Assembly: GCF_001054325.1 (NCBI RefSeq)
Contig: NZ_JVVM01000016.1
Location: 1 to 64,000 of the forward strand
Origin: Corynebacterium vitaeruminis
GTDB taxonomy: Bacteria > Actinomycetota > Actinomycetes > Mycobacteriales > Mycobacteriaceae
Direction of reading: 5' to 3'
DNA: 64,000 nucleotides
A model generated the notes under the pieces. It worked only from the letters and a program-made list of their open reading frames with translations, made no database searches and had not been told where the DNA came from. Shown piece after piece: positions 8,920-17,763 of the stretch. The translations under genes and the position numbers were made by a program. Numbering within the stretch: position 1 is the stretch's first letter; each line of letters starts with the position of its first letter.

Positions 8920-9888
8920 ATGACTGATACCGCGAAGTACTCGACCGATAACCCCTTCCGCCCTGAGCAGTGGAAGACGGTTGATGGTTTTGAGGATTTG
9001 ACCGACATCACCTACCACCGCCACGTCGGCGAGGGCCGCGAAAACGGCATTGTGCGCATTGCTTTTGATCGCCCGGAGGTTCGTAACGCGTTCCGCCCGC
9101 ACACTGTCGATGAGCTCTACCGCGCGCTCGACCACGCGCGTCGCACCCCGGATGTCGGCGTTGTGCTGCTGACCGGCAACGGTCCGAGCACCAAGGACGG
9201 TGGCTGGGCATTCTGTTCGGGTGGTGACCAGCGCATTCGTGGTCGTTCCGGCTACCAGTACGCAACGTCACACGAGCATGACGACGCCACCGCGGACGCA
9301 TCCACCATCGATACTGCGCGCGCCAAGGTCGAGGGAGGTCGCCTGCACATCCTGGAGGTGCAGCGCCTGATCCGCACCATGCCGAAGGTTGTTATTGCCG
9401 TGGTCAACGGTTGGGCCGCAGGTGGCGGACACTCCCTGCATGTGGTGTGTGACCTGACACTGGCATCGCGCCAAGAGGCCCGCTTTAAGCAGACCGACGC
9501 TGACGTAGGATCTTTCGATGCCGGCTATGGCTCGGCCTACCTGGCGAAGCAGGTTGGTCAGAAGTTTGCCCGCGAGATTTTCTTCCTCGGCCGCTCCTAC
9601 GACGCTGAGACCATGCACCGCATGGGCGCCGTCAACGAAGTCGCCGACCACGCTGAGCTGGAAGATGTCGCGGTCGAGTGGGGCCGCATGATCAACGGCA
9701 AGTCCCCGACGGCGCAGCGCATGCTGAAGTTCGCTTTCAACCTGACCGATGACGGACTGATGGGCCAGCAGGTCTTCGCGGGCGAGGCCACTCGCCTGGC
9801 GTACATGACCGACGAGGCCGTCGAGGGCAAGGAAGCGTTCTTGGAAAAGCGCGACCCGAACTGGGATGAGTTCCCGTTCTATTACTAG
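8920..9888 (+). CDS. menB: 1,4-Dihydroxy-2-naphthoyl-CoA synthase
   Basis: Crotonase-fold enzyme of 322 residues that closes the second ring of the naphthoquinone. Typical are FDRPEVRNAFRPHTVDEL, the oxyanion-hole segments WAFCSGGDQRIRG and GWAAGGGHSLH, the catalytic SFDAGYGSAYLA, and the C-terminal WDEFPFYY. The ATG at 8920 (MTDTAKYSTDNPF) matches corynebacterial MenB N termini. Alternatives at 8908 and 8893 are in frame but less like the family. The promoter must lie within or very near the 5' end of menC. Confidence 0.93.
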   Translation: MTDTAKYSTDNPFRPEQWKTVDGFEDLTDITYHRHVGEGRENGIVRIAFDRPEVRNAFRPHTVDELYRALDHARRTPDVGVVLLTGNGPSTKDGGWAFCSGGDQRIRGRSGYQYATSHEHDDATADASTIDTARAKVEGGRLHILEVQRLIRTMPKVVIAVVNGWAAGGGHSLHVVCDLTLASRQEARFKQTDADVGSFDAGYGSAYLAKQVGQKFAREIFFLGRSYDAETMHRMGAVNEVADHAELEDVAVEWGRMINGKSPTAQRMLKFAFNLTDDGLMGQQVFAGEATRLAYMTDEAVEGKEAFLEKRDPNWDEFPFYY

Positions 9889-9918
9889 GTGCTGGGGCTG
9901 GCCACAGCCCTACCCCAC

Positions 9919-10845
9919 CTACTGAACCTTCGTAACCTCAAACCGCTGCTCCGGGTGGACGTAGGCCTCCTGCGCGCGCACGAGCTCCAGCTCACCAGAG
10001 CCGGACTCGTGCGTAACCTTCAGCAGCTCAAAGATGCTGGCCGCGGTGTTGCCCAGCGCGACCGAGAGGTCACCGTCAATACCGCGACCGCGCAGCAGGT
10101 TGCCCGCAAACAGCGCGGCCGTGACATCGCCGGAGCCGTTGCGCTTCAGCGGCAGGTACGGCGTCGCCACCAGCCATGCACCGGAGCCATTGACGGCGAG
10201 CATCTCAATCTCGTCCTCCTTGCGCTCCGGACGCAGCACGCTGGTGACCAGCACGGCCTCCGGGCCGAGCTCCCGAGCAGCATGAGCTGCCGCAATGGTG
10301 GACTCCAGGTCGCTGACCTCGCGGCCCGTCAGGTATCCCAGCTCAAACTGGTTCGGCGTAATCACGTCTGCCACCGGCACGACCTTGTCGCGCAGCAGCG
10401 GCGGAATGTCTTCCGAGACGTGGCAGCCACTCTTGGCATTTCCCATCACCGGGTCACACGAGTAGATGGCCTTCGAGTTGCGCTCCTTGGTCAGCGCCAC
10501 GGCCTCGATGATGACATCCGCAATATCGCTACCGCCCTGGTAGCCGGAGATAATCGCGTCGACGTCGTCAAGCTTGCCCAGCTCATCGATACCCTTGATA
10601 ACCTCGCGCACATCCGTGGCTGGAATCATTGGGCCACGCCACTGGCCGTAGCCGGTGTGGTTGGAAAAATCGACGGTGTGGACCGGCCACACTTCAAAAC
10701 CTGCGCGCTGCAGCGGAAAGACGGCAGCGGAGTTACCCACATGGCCATAGCTCACATGCGACTGAATGGACAGGATCGAGGGCACGCGGTTGAACTCCGC
10801 GACGGCTTCAGCTGCCTTTTCGGTAGGGGCCTGATTTTCGTTCAT
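9919..10845 (-). CDS. pdxY: Pyridoxal kinase PdxY
   Basis: Ribokinase-family kinase of 308 residues that phosphorylates pyridoxal (vitamin B6 salvage). SILSIQSHVSYGHVGNSAA, ISGYQG, the substrate segment YSCDPVMGN, PNQFELGYLTG, and the anion-hole motif KRNGSGDVTAALFAG are all present. The ATG at 10845 is preferred: the open frame continues 146 codons upstream but there it is antisense-like, Ser/Pro/Arg-rich sequence overlapping the release-factor-like gene. It is convergent with menB and 40 bp downstream of arfB. Confidence 0.9.
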   Translation of the reverse strand: MNENQAPTEKAAEAVAEFNRVPSILSIQSHVSYGHVGNSAAVFPLQRAGFEVWPVHTVDFSNHTGYGQWRGPMIPATDVREVIKGIDELGKLDDVDAIISGYQGGSDIADVIIEAVALTKERNSKAIYSCDPVMGNAKSGCHVSEDIPPLLRDKVVPVADVITPNQFELGYLTGREVSDLESTIAAAHAARELGPEAVLVTSVLRPERKEDEIEMLAVNGSGAWLVATPYLPLKRNGSGDVTAALFAGNLLRGRGIDGDLSVALGNTAASIFELLKVTHESGSGELELVRAQEAYVHPEQRFEVTKVQ

Positions 10846-10885
10846 TCCTCTATATTGCAACGGATGCACGAAAATCCCATATCCC

Positions 10886-11329
10886 CTAGTAGGCGCTGGG
10901 GCGACGTCGGCTGGCTTTGAGTTCGGAGCGCCGCTGCTTCTGCGCTTTACGACGCGCAATCGAGGCTCGACTCGGCCGAGTCCGCCGGCGCCTCGGAGGC
11001 GGTGGCTGCACGGCTTCCCGAATGAGATCCGCCAGGCGACGCCGGGCTTCCGCGCGGTTGCGCACTTGGGAGCGCTGCGTGGTGACGGACACGGTGAGTG
11101 TGGTGCCGTCGAGTCGGTGGCTGAGGTTCTGGAGAGCGCGGCGGCGATGGACGTCGGAAAGCACGGTGAGCTCGGCAATATCGACCGATAGCTGCACCTT
11201 GGAGTCGGTGGTGTTAACGCCCTGACCGCCCGGTCCGCCGGAGCGCGCGAAGCGTTCGGTGAGCTCCGCTGAGGGGATGACAAGGCCCTTTGGGATGCCG
11301 GGACCTGGTGGAATCTTCAGGGGTTTCAT
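10886..11329 (-). CDS. arfB: Peptide-release-factor-like ribosome rescue protein (ArfB/YaeJ type)
   Basis: A 147-residue protein with the catalytic GGQ loop (RSGGPGGQGVNTTDSKVQL, near residue 30) of class I release factors and no codon-recognition domain. The C-terminal tail (from about residue 105) is strongly basic, as in ArfB, where it enters the empty mRNA channel of a stalled ribosome so that the GGQ can hydrolyse the peptidyl-tRNA. The ATG at 11329 (MKPLKIPPGPGIPKG) is chosen over an upstream ATG because it begins the conserved region. Confidence 0.87.
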   Translation of the reverse strand: MKPLKIPPGPGIPKGLVIPSAELTERFARSGGPGGQGVNTTDSKVQLSVDIAELTVLSDVHRRRALQNLSHRLDGTTLTVSVTTQRSQVRNRAEARRRLADLIREAVQPPPPRRRRTRPSRASIARRKAQKQRRSELKASRRRPSAY

Positions 11330-11413
11330 GATGGCCAGTGTAGTCAGGGCGCTCAGTAGCGGATGCTCGGTAACGGATGTTTCCCGAGGCCAGGAATTTA
11401 GCCACAAGTTGAG

Positions 11414-13996
11414 CTACAAGTACCGGCCGGTAACGCTTGCGGGGTTGGCCGCGACCTCACTCGGCGTACCGGTAGCGACAATGCGGCCACCGTCGACCCC
11501 GCCACCGGGACCGAGGTCAATGATGTAATCCGCATTGCGAATCAAATCCACGTCATGCTCAATGACCAGGATTGTCGCGCCCTTATCAATCAGCCGCTGC
11601 AGCACCTGCAGCAGCGTCTCCACATCCCGCGGATGCAGACCAACCGTTGGTTCATCAAAGACAAATAGCGCTCGGTTCTGCTTGCGATGCAGCTGCGAAA
11701 CCAACTTCAACCGCTGCGCCTCACCACCGGAAAGCGCCGGCGTGGCCTCATTCAAAGTCAGATAACCAAGACCAACATCGCTCATGGCCTGCAGAGTGCG
11801 ACGAACAGCACCAAAACGCTTATCGACGGCCTCAACATCAGCAACCCATTCGAGCGCTTCCGCCACTGTCTTAGCCAACAGAGTTGGCAGCGACAGGCCC
11901 GCCACCAGGCAGGACTCAGCCTCCGACGAGTAACGAGAGCCACCGCAATCCGGACAGGTGATATCCACATCCGGCAGGAACTGCACATCCAACGAAATGG
12001 TGCCCGTCCCCTCACAGGCCGGGCATTTTAGGATGCCGGTGTTGAAGGAAAACGCACCGGGCTTCAGCTTTTTACCATCGCTGGCCAGCGTACCGGCATT
12101 GGCACCTGCATAGATGCGTCGCAAAACATCCAGCACACCGGTATATGTACCAACCGTGGAGCGCACATTGGCCCCAATAGGTGTGGCATCAACGACGTGC
12201 ACGGTATCAATCCCGGCAGCATCAACTACACGCACGTGCTCTGGTTTTCCGCCCTCCGCTGCGCCTTGTACAGCAGGGACCAGTGACTCCAGCACCATGG
12301 TGGTTTTGCCAGAGCCAGAAGGACCCGTCACCACTGTCATCTTCCCCAGTGGCACGTCAACGTCCAGGGCCTGCACGGTGTGGATTGGCGTGGTTTCCAT
12401 GTGAATGGCGCCAAGGCCGACATCAGCGTCCGCGCGCGCACCAGAGTCAGCGTCAGCACCAGGCACAGCCGCCGATTCAGTATTGGCCGCAGCCTCCCCA
12501 CGCACCGCAACCTTCGTCCGACCGGTGATATAGCCGCCGATCAGGCTGTCAGCCACCTGCTCAATCGCACCCTGCGCGGTCACTTCCCCGCCATCGCGGC
12601 CCGAACCAGGACCAATCTCAATTAGATGGTCCGCCGCTGCGAGTACCGCAGGATCGTGGTCCACCATCACCACAGTGTTGCCACCGCGCAGCAAATCGCG
12701 AATCACGCCGTGCAGCCCCTCAATATTCGCTGGATGCAAGCCAATCGAGGGTTCATCAAGCACATACAGCACACCCGTGGTTTCATTGCGCACCGCACGA
12801 GCCAATTGCACACGCTGCCGCTCACCCGTCGACAATGTCGCCCCCGCGCGGTCCAACGACAGGTATCCCAAGCCAAGTTCCACTAGTCGCTCCGCCATCG
12901 ACTGCAGCGTGACGACGAGTGTCTCCGCCATGCTGCGCATCGGTGCGGGCACCTCAGTGGCCACGGTGGTTGACCACTCCAGGACGTCGTCAAGCGCTAA
13001 TGCCGTGATGTCAGCTAGGTTGTCATCGCCGATTAGCGGTGTGCGAGCGGTGGCGGACAGGCGTGTGCCGTGGCATTTCGGGCACGTGCGCTCAGTGAGG
13101 AAGCGGGAGACTTTGGCCAGGCGTTTGTCGTTGTCGGCACGTTTGAGTTCTTCGGTGACAGTCAGGCGGGCGTTGCGGAACGTGAAGTCTAGTTCGTGGA
13201 TTCCCTTTTTCGAGGTGACGGTGATGTGCTTCTTTTCCTCCGGACCGGCGAAGACGATTTCGCGCTCATGATCGGTGAGGTCTCGCCAGGGCACGTCGGT
13301 GCGCACACCGAATTCGCGAGCGATGGCCGGTTGAACGTTGAAGCCGAAAGTCTGCCAGGGCAAAACGGTGCCATCGTCGATGGAGAGGTCTGGATCCTTA
13401 ATCAAGGCGGTATCGTCGACCTCGCGGATGGTGCCGATGCCCTCGCAGGTCTCACAGGCGCCGCGGGAGTTGAATGCGAGGTCCTCCGCACCTGGCGGAT
13501 AGAATTCAACCCCGCATTCGGCGCAGGTCAACGGTTTCTCTGCAGCAACGGCGAGGGTTGGCTGGTGGTAGTGACCATTCGGGCAGCGGTGGCGACCGAG
13601 CCGGGAGAACATCAAACGGATGACATTCAGCAGCTCAGTGGCGGTGCCGAATGTGGAGCGCACACCCGGCGTTGGCGGACGCTGCCGCAGTGCCAGGGCG
13701 GCCGGGACATGGGTGACTCGGTCAACATCTGCCCGAGTGGCCTGCCACATTCGACGGCGCGTGTAGGTCGACAGCGCCTCGATATAGCGACGCGAGCCTT
13801 CGGCGTACAAAACACCCATGGCCAGCGAGGATTTACCCGAACCAGACACGCCAGCAATGGCGGTGAGCTGCTGCAGCGGAATATCGACATCAATATTCTT
13901 CAGGTTATTAACTCGGGCACCGTGCACTTCAATGTGCGTGGGTTGGTCAGCCGCCGGTCGATTCTGAACAGTGTCGCGAGCTGTCATCCGAGTCAT
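11414..13996 (-). CDS. UvrA2-type excinuclease-like ABC ATPase
   Basis: An 860-residue UvrA homologue with two ABC ATPase halves: Walker A GVSGSGKSSLAMG near residue 50 and GPSGSGKTTMVLE in the second half, each with its signature (LSTGERQRV, LSGGEAQRL) and Walker B DEPSIGLHP/DEPTVGLHP. Zinc-finger cysteines are present (CETCEG; CPACEG...CPDCGG). Between CPNGH and CAECG only about 20 residues remain where UvrA carries its roughly 120-residue UvrB-binding domain. That is the hallmark of UvrA2/DrrC proteins, linked to tolerance of DNA-binding drugs and DNA damage rather than UvrABC repair. A second in-frame ATG lies at 13987. Confidence 0.85.
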   Translation of the reverse strand: MTRMTARDTVQNRPAADQPTHIEVHGARVNNLKNIDVDIPLQQLTAIAGVSGSGKSSLAMGVLYAEGSRRYIEALSTYTRRRMWQATRADVDRVTHVPAALALRQRPPTPGVRSTFGTATELLNVIRLMFSRLGRHRCPNGHYHQPTLAVAAEKPLTCAECGVEFYPPGAEDLAFNSRGACETCEGIGTIREVDDTALIKDPDLSIDDGTVLPWQTFGFNVQPAIAREFGVRTDVPWRDLTDHEREIVFAGPEEKKHITVTSKKGIHELDFTFRNARLTVTEELKRADNDKRLAKVSRFLTERTCPKCHGTRLSATARTPLIGDDNLADITALALDDVLEWSTTVATEVPAPMRSMAETLVVTLQSMAERLVELGLGYLSLDRAGATLSTGERQRVQLARAVRNETTGVLYVLDEPSIGLHPANIEGLHGVIRDLLRGGNTVVMVDHDPAVLAAADHLIEIGPGSGRDGGEVTAQGAIEQVADSLIGGYITGRTKVAVRGEAAANTESAAVPGADADSGARADADVGLGAIHMETTPIHTVQALDVDVPLGKMTVVTGPSGSGKTTMVLESLVPAVQGAAEGGKPEHVRVVDAAGIDTVHVVDATPIGANVRSTVGTYTGVLDVLRRIYAGANAGTLASDGKKLKPGAFSFNTGILKCPACEGTGTISLDVQFLPDVDITCPDCGGSRYSSEAESCLVAGLSLPTLLAKTVAEALEWVADVEAVDKRFGAVRRTLQAMSDVGLGYLTLNEATPALSGGEAQRLKLVSQLHRKQNRALFVFDEPTVGLHPRDVETLLQVLQRLIDKGATILVIEHDVDLIRNADYIIDLGPGGGVDGGRIVATGTPSEVAANPASVTGRYL

Positions 13997-14120
13997 GCCT
14001 CCAGCGTACGACAGGGGCCGGATTGGCCAATCCGCTGTTAAACAACAAATGCTCATCTAAGCTGACGAATAACATTTATCCACTTATAAAAACAGCAAGA
14101 AAAGGCAGGATTGAGGCATC

Positions 14121-14903
14121 ATGGCCACTTCTGATTCCCCGTCCATTTTCATCTCCGGCGGCGCACAGGGCATTGGCCGCGCGGTGGCCGAGAAGTTCCT
14201 GGCTGCAGGCTGGACCGTAGGTGTCTACGACATCAACGAGGACGCCCTGGCGAAGCTCAAGGCTGAACGCCCGGAGGTAATCGTCGGCAAGCTGGACGTG
14301 ACGGACTTTAAGCAGTGGGAGGACGCGCTTGCGGACTTCACCTCCCACACCGGCGGCAAGCTGACAGTGCTGGACAATAACGCGGGCATCATCGGCGATG
14401 GCGATATCACCGACCAGTCGCCGGAGATTATTCGCGCACAGGTGGACATCAACTGCACCGGCCTGACACTGGGCGCGAAGGCGGCACATCCGTACCTGAA
14501 GCGCACCAAGGGATCTCACCTGGTCAACATGGGTTCGGCTTCGGGTATCTACGGTCAGCCGCACATCGCGCCGTACTCCGCGTCGAAGTTTTACGTCTCT
14601 GGTCTGACGCAGGCTCTGGATCTGGAATGGCGCAAGGACAAGATCCGCGTCGTCGCAATCATGCCGCTGTGGGCGAAGACCAAGCTGGCGGACGTTTCCG
14701 CTGGTTCGACCCGCCGTCTTGGCGTGCGCATCACACCGGACCAGGTCGCTGATGCCGTGTGGAAGGCAACGCACCCGCAGAACTTCATCGAGCGCCAGCG
14801 CCACTTCTACTCGGTGTCAGCAGCGGACTTCATCCTGCGCTACCTGGGCAAGATTGGCCCGCAGTTCCTGTCCCGCCCGGTTAACGCAATCATCGCGGGT
14901 TAA
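14121..14903 (+). CDS. SDR family oxidoreductase
   Basis: A 260-residue classical short-chain dehydrogenase/reductase. The cofactor motif SGGAQGIGRAV (a TGxxxGxG variant) is near residue 12, the NNAG motif near residue 89, the catalytic Ser in MGSASGIYG, and YSASK (Tyr/Lys) near residue 153. Asp in VYDIN after the second strand suggests NAD preference. The C-terminal region is longer and hydrophobic, hinting at membrane association. The substrate cannot be named. It is divergent from the UvrA2 gene and followed after 16 bp by alkB, probably one transcript. Confidence 0.8.
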   Translation: MATSDSPSIFISGGAQGIGRAVAEKFLAAGWTVGVYDINEDALAKLKAERPEVIVGKLDVTDFKQWEDALADFTSHTGGKLTVLDNNAGIIGDGDITDQSPEIIRAQVDINCTGLTLGAKAAHPYLKRTKGSHLVNMGSASGIYGQPHIAPYSASKFYVSGLTQALDLEWRKDKIRVVAIMPLWAKTKLADVSAGSTRRLGVRITPDQVADAVWKATHPQNFIERQRHFYSVSAADFILRYLGKIGPQFLSRPVNAIIAG

Positions 14904-14919
14904 GAGACAAACTAGACCT

Positions 14920-15600
14920 ATGCTCTTTGATCAACTCCCGCGCGACGATGCCCGCATCACGCCGGGAGTTGTTCATCTGCCGGGGTGGCTTCCACTGGAC
15001 CGGCAGGCCGGCATCATCACGCAACTCCGCGACATCGCCCGCGACGTTGCCGGCACTCCCCTGGCTATGACTCGCCCGCGGCTCAAAAGTGGTCAGATGC
15101 AAGTCTTCATGCTGCACCTCGGCCGCATGTGGGCCACAAATCCGTACCGCTACGTCACGCACGCAGGCGGCGTTCGCGTCCCGCCTGTGCCTGACAATCT
15201 GCTACAGCTCGCCACCGAAGCACTTCGTGCCGCCGCGCTTTACGACGAATCCCTCAGCCAGTGGCCCGCCACTTTTCGGCCCGACATGGCGTTGGTCAAC
15301 TACTACCCACCCGGGGCCACCATGGGGATGCACCAGGATCGCAACGAAAACTCCCCTGCCCCAATTGTGTCGCTCTCTATCGGCGACGAGGCCCTGTTCC
15401 GCATTGGCGGGACTGAAAACCGCAACAAGCCCTGGGATGACGTGACTCTCGCCAGCGGGGATGTGATCGTGTTTGGTGGCCCCAAGCGGCTTGCGTTTCA
15501 CGGTGTGCCCAAGACTCGTCCGGGCACTCTGCCGGAGAGGTGCGGGCTTAAAGAGGGCCGCATCAACATCACGTTTCGGCAAGTGGAAAACTCACACTAA
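14920..15600 (+). CDS. alkB: AlkB-type alpha-ketoglutarate-dependent dioxygenase
   Basis: A 226-residue Fe(II)/2-oxoglutarate dioxygenase that repairs N-alkylated bases by oxidative dealkylation. The iron ligands HxD are in GMHQDRNE, the third histidine in RLAFHGVPK, and the 2-oxoglutarate-binding RxNxTFR in RINITFRQV at the C terminus. The substrate loop YYPPGATMGMHQD is typical. ATG 14920 (MLFDQLPRD) starts the conserved region; the longer frame upstream overlaps the SDR gene out of frame. Its place beside a UvrA2-type ATPase makes a small DNA-damage neighbourhood. Confidence 0.9.
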   Translation: MLFDQLPRDDARITPGVVHLPGWLPLDRQAGIITQLRDIARDVAGTPLAMTRPRLKSGQMQVFMLHLGRMWATNPYRYVTHAGGVRVPPVPDNLLQLATEALRAAALYDESLSQWPATFRPDMALVNYYPPGATMGMHQDRNENSPAPIVSLSIGDEALFRIGGTENRNKPWDDVTLASGDVIVFGGPKRLAFHGVPKTRPGTLPERCGLKEGRINITFRQVENSH

Positions 15601-15633
15601 ACCGCGCAAGCCACCGACCGCTAGCCTAGACAC

Positions 15634-16887
15634 ATGCAGCGCACCGCTTCCTCCATGCACGCACAGTCTGCCACCACGCAGACTCCTGCCCCACTCGACT
15701 GGCGCAGCCGGGTGCGTTTCTTTGTCGGCCCGTTCCCAGCTGCCGACCTCGCTATTGCGGCTACCTTCCTGCTGTGCTGCTGGGTGAGCATGACACCGCT
15801 ACTTACTTATGGCCCGAGCTTCACTTATGTCACCAATGTGGTTCTGTCCGCGATGATTGCCGGAGCCGCAGCGTTTCGTCGTAAAGCAGTGCGCGCATCG
15901 TTTGTGGTTACGTACAGCGCCCTAGCGGGCCTCGCCTTGCTGGTGTGGCTATCCCCGGTGAACCTTGGGCTAGACCCTATTATTGTTGCTGCCCCACTAT
16001 CACTATGGGCTGTGACCAGGTGGGAACAGAATCGCACCTGGGGCATAGTTGGGCTCTTTTTAGGGTTGATTGGCAGTTTCCTCAACCCAGCGGTTCCAGC
16101 CTTCGGTTTTACTCCGGAACGGCTGTTGGTTTTCGGTCTGCCGGCGGTGCTCATCACGGCGAGCGCGTACGCAGTGCCGCTGTGGCTGCGCATCAACGCC
16201 GAGGAACATGCCGCGGAGTTGGAGAACGTCGTGGCGCTCAACAAGCTGGAGTTGTCCAGGGAGCTTCACGACGTCGTGGGGCACGGACTCACCTCTATTA
16301 AGGTTCAGTCCCAAACCGCGCTGTACCTGGCGGAGATGAATGACTCACGAGCGGAACGCGCTGCTGAAAAGACCACGCTGGAAGGTATTGCCGAGACCGC
16401 AGAACAATCGTTGCGAGATGTGCATGCGCTTGTCGATGCACTACGTGATGGCGGCGAGATTAGCGCTGACCCGAATGATATTCCCCGTCTGGTTGCGGCT
16501 ACCTGTCCGCCGGGGCGCGATGTATCGGTGACTCTGCCGGAGTCTTATGCGGCGCTGGCGGATTGGCCGCTTGCGAAGCGTTTGACTTTGGTGCGGGCCG
16601 TTGCGGAGTTGGCTGCGAATATGGCTAAGCACTCATCGGGTGCTGGTCAGTTCACATTGGCGATTGAGTCGCCTACTGAGTCGCCTATTGCCCCATCTGC
16701 CGATGCCGATATCAGCCCGGCACGGGTTCATTTGATAACCGTAAACCGGGCTAAGAATGAGTTCGCGGAGCACGGAAAACGAGCTGGTGCCGGGTTGATT
16801 GGCCTGAATGAGCGCGTGGCGGAGCTGGGTGGCGAGATGACTTATGGTGAAAGCGACGGCATGTTCTGCGTCAGTATTCGGCTGTAA
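15634..16887 (+). CDS. NarL-family sensor histidine kinase
   Basis: A 417-residue membrane sensor. Five or so hydrophobic segments occupy residues about 30-190, with little extracytoplasmic sequence. A HisKA_3 dimerisation/phosphoacceptor domain follows, with RELHDVVGHGLT (phospho-acceptor His212), then a HATPase region with the N-box-like VAELAANMAKHS and a C-terminal GLIGLNERVAELGG. This intramembrane-sensing layout with a LuxR-type regulator and an adjacent ABC exporter resembles cell-envelope or antibiotic-stress systems (LiaS-like). The signal is unknown. The partner regulator starts 52 bp downstream. Confidence 0.87.
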   Translation: MQRTASSMHAQSATTQTPAPLDWRSRVRFFVGPFPAADLAIAATFLLCCWVSMTPLLTYGPSFTYVTNVVLSAMIAGAAAFRRKAVRASFVVTYSALAGLALLVWLSPVNLGLDPIIVAAPLSLWAVTRWEQNRTWGIVGLFLGLIGSFLNPAVPAFGFTPERLLVFGLPAVLITASAYAVPLWLRINAEEHAAELENVVALNKLELSRELHDVVGHGLTSIKVQSQTALYLAEMNDSRAERAAEKTTLEGIAETAEQSLRDVHALVDALRDGGEISADPNDIPRLVAATCPPGRDVSVTLPESYAALADWPLAKRLTLVRAVAELAANMAKHSSGAGQFTLAIESPTESPIAPSADADISPARVHLITVNRAKNEFAEHGKRAGAGLIGLNERVAELGGEMTYGESDGMFCVSIRL

Positions 16888-16939
16888 GCGGTTTGGCCAA
16901 AGCAGGTCTAACTATTGACACTGCATAGAAAGACGAGCA

Positions 16940-17647
16940 ATGGGTGTAATTCGAGTTTTAGTCGCTGAAGATCAAGCGCTGATTCGACAGTCTTTTGCGC
17001 AACTTATTGATGCCCACCCACAGATGAAAGTCATTGGTGCCGTGGGCGACGGCGCCGAGGCTGTGCGCCTTGCCTCCGGCTCGGATGTGGTCGTCATGGA
17101 CATTCGCATGCCTGTGATGGACGGTATCGAGACCACGCGGCAGATCGTGCGAGGGGAATCGTCCGGAGGCGCGACTCGCGCATCCGCTCCGAAAGTCCTG
17201 GTACTGACCACTTTCCGCGAAGAATCCCTTGTACTCGGAGCTTTAGAGGCTGGTGCCGCAGGCTTTTTACTCAAAGACTCCGATCCCCGCGAGCTACTTT
17301 CAGCCATCATGCGCATCCACCGTGGTGAAGGAGTCATCGATCCGAAGGTGACACCGATGGTGTTGCGACACGTTTCACCGCGTACAACCCTTTTCGAGCA
17401 GCCAGCAAGCGCATCCTCGGCCAGTGGCTCTAGCTCAGACCCCACCGACGCAGGACCCCAGTTCACACCCCGCGAACAGGAGATTTTGGACCTCGTCTGC
17501 CAAGGGCTTTCCAATGATGAGATCGCTCGCAGGTTGGTGGTCGCCACGACGACCGTGAAAACCCATGTGAAAGCCCTGTTGACCAAGACGGGCTCACGCA
17601 GTCGTGTGAATCTTGTCATTTGGGCTGCGAAAAACGGAATGCTTTAG
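16940..17647 (+). CDS. LuxR/NarL-family response regulator
   Basis: A 235-residue regulator with an N-terminal receiver (VLVAEDQALIRQSF; phospho-acceptor Asp54 in VVMDIRMP; Lys in LLKDSDP) and a C-terminal LuxR HTH (TPREQEILDLVCQGLSNDEI, KTHVKALLTK). A Ser/Ala-rich linker of about 25 residues separates them. It pairs with the upstream kinase and probably controls the downstream ABC genes, before which two palindromes lie (17684-17725). Confidence 0.92.
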   Translation: MGVIRVLVAEDQALIRQSFAQLIDAHPQMKVIGAVGDGAEAVRLASGSDVVVMDIRMPVMDGIETTRQIVRGESSGGATRASAPKVLVLTTFREESLVLGALEAGAAGFLLKDSDPRELLSAIMRIHRGEGVIDPKVTPMVLRHVSPRTTLFEQPASASSASGSSSDPTDAGPQFTPREQEILDLVCQGLSNDEIARRLVVATTTVKTHVKALLTKTGSRSRVNLVIWAAKNGML

Positions 17648-17683
17648 ATTCTCTTCACTGGTGCCGTCACCCTCGCTAGCGCC

Positions 17684-17725
17684 TCCTCCCTAGGGAGGAT
17701 ATTTCCGCCAACTCATCCTTAAGGA
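17684..17725. promoter_or_regulatory. Two palindromes before the ABC transporter (candidate operator)
   Basis: TCCTCCCTAGGGAGGA (17684-17699) is a perfect 16 bp palindrome. TCCTTAAGGA (17716-17725) is a perfect 10 bp palindrome sharing the TCCT/AGGA ends, centred 29 bp further on. They lie between the response-regulator gene and the ABC ATPase start, about 40-80 bp before the latter. They could be paired binding sites for the LuxR-type regulator; this is inference. Confidence 0.5.
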
Positions 17726-17763
17726 GGGCGCGAACCGAACCGGCCATGCCTACTACTTAAGGC

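Noticed and set aside
10846-11283. N-terminal extension of pdxY by 146 codons
   Set aside because: The extension is Ser/Pro/Arg-rich and overlaps arfB in another frame. The conserved kinase begins right after ATG 10845.
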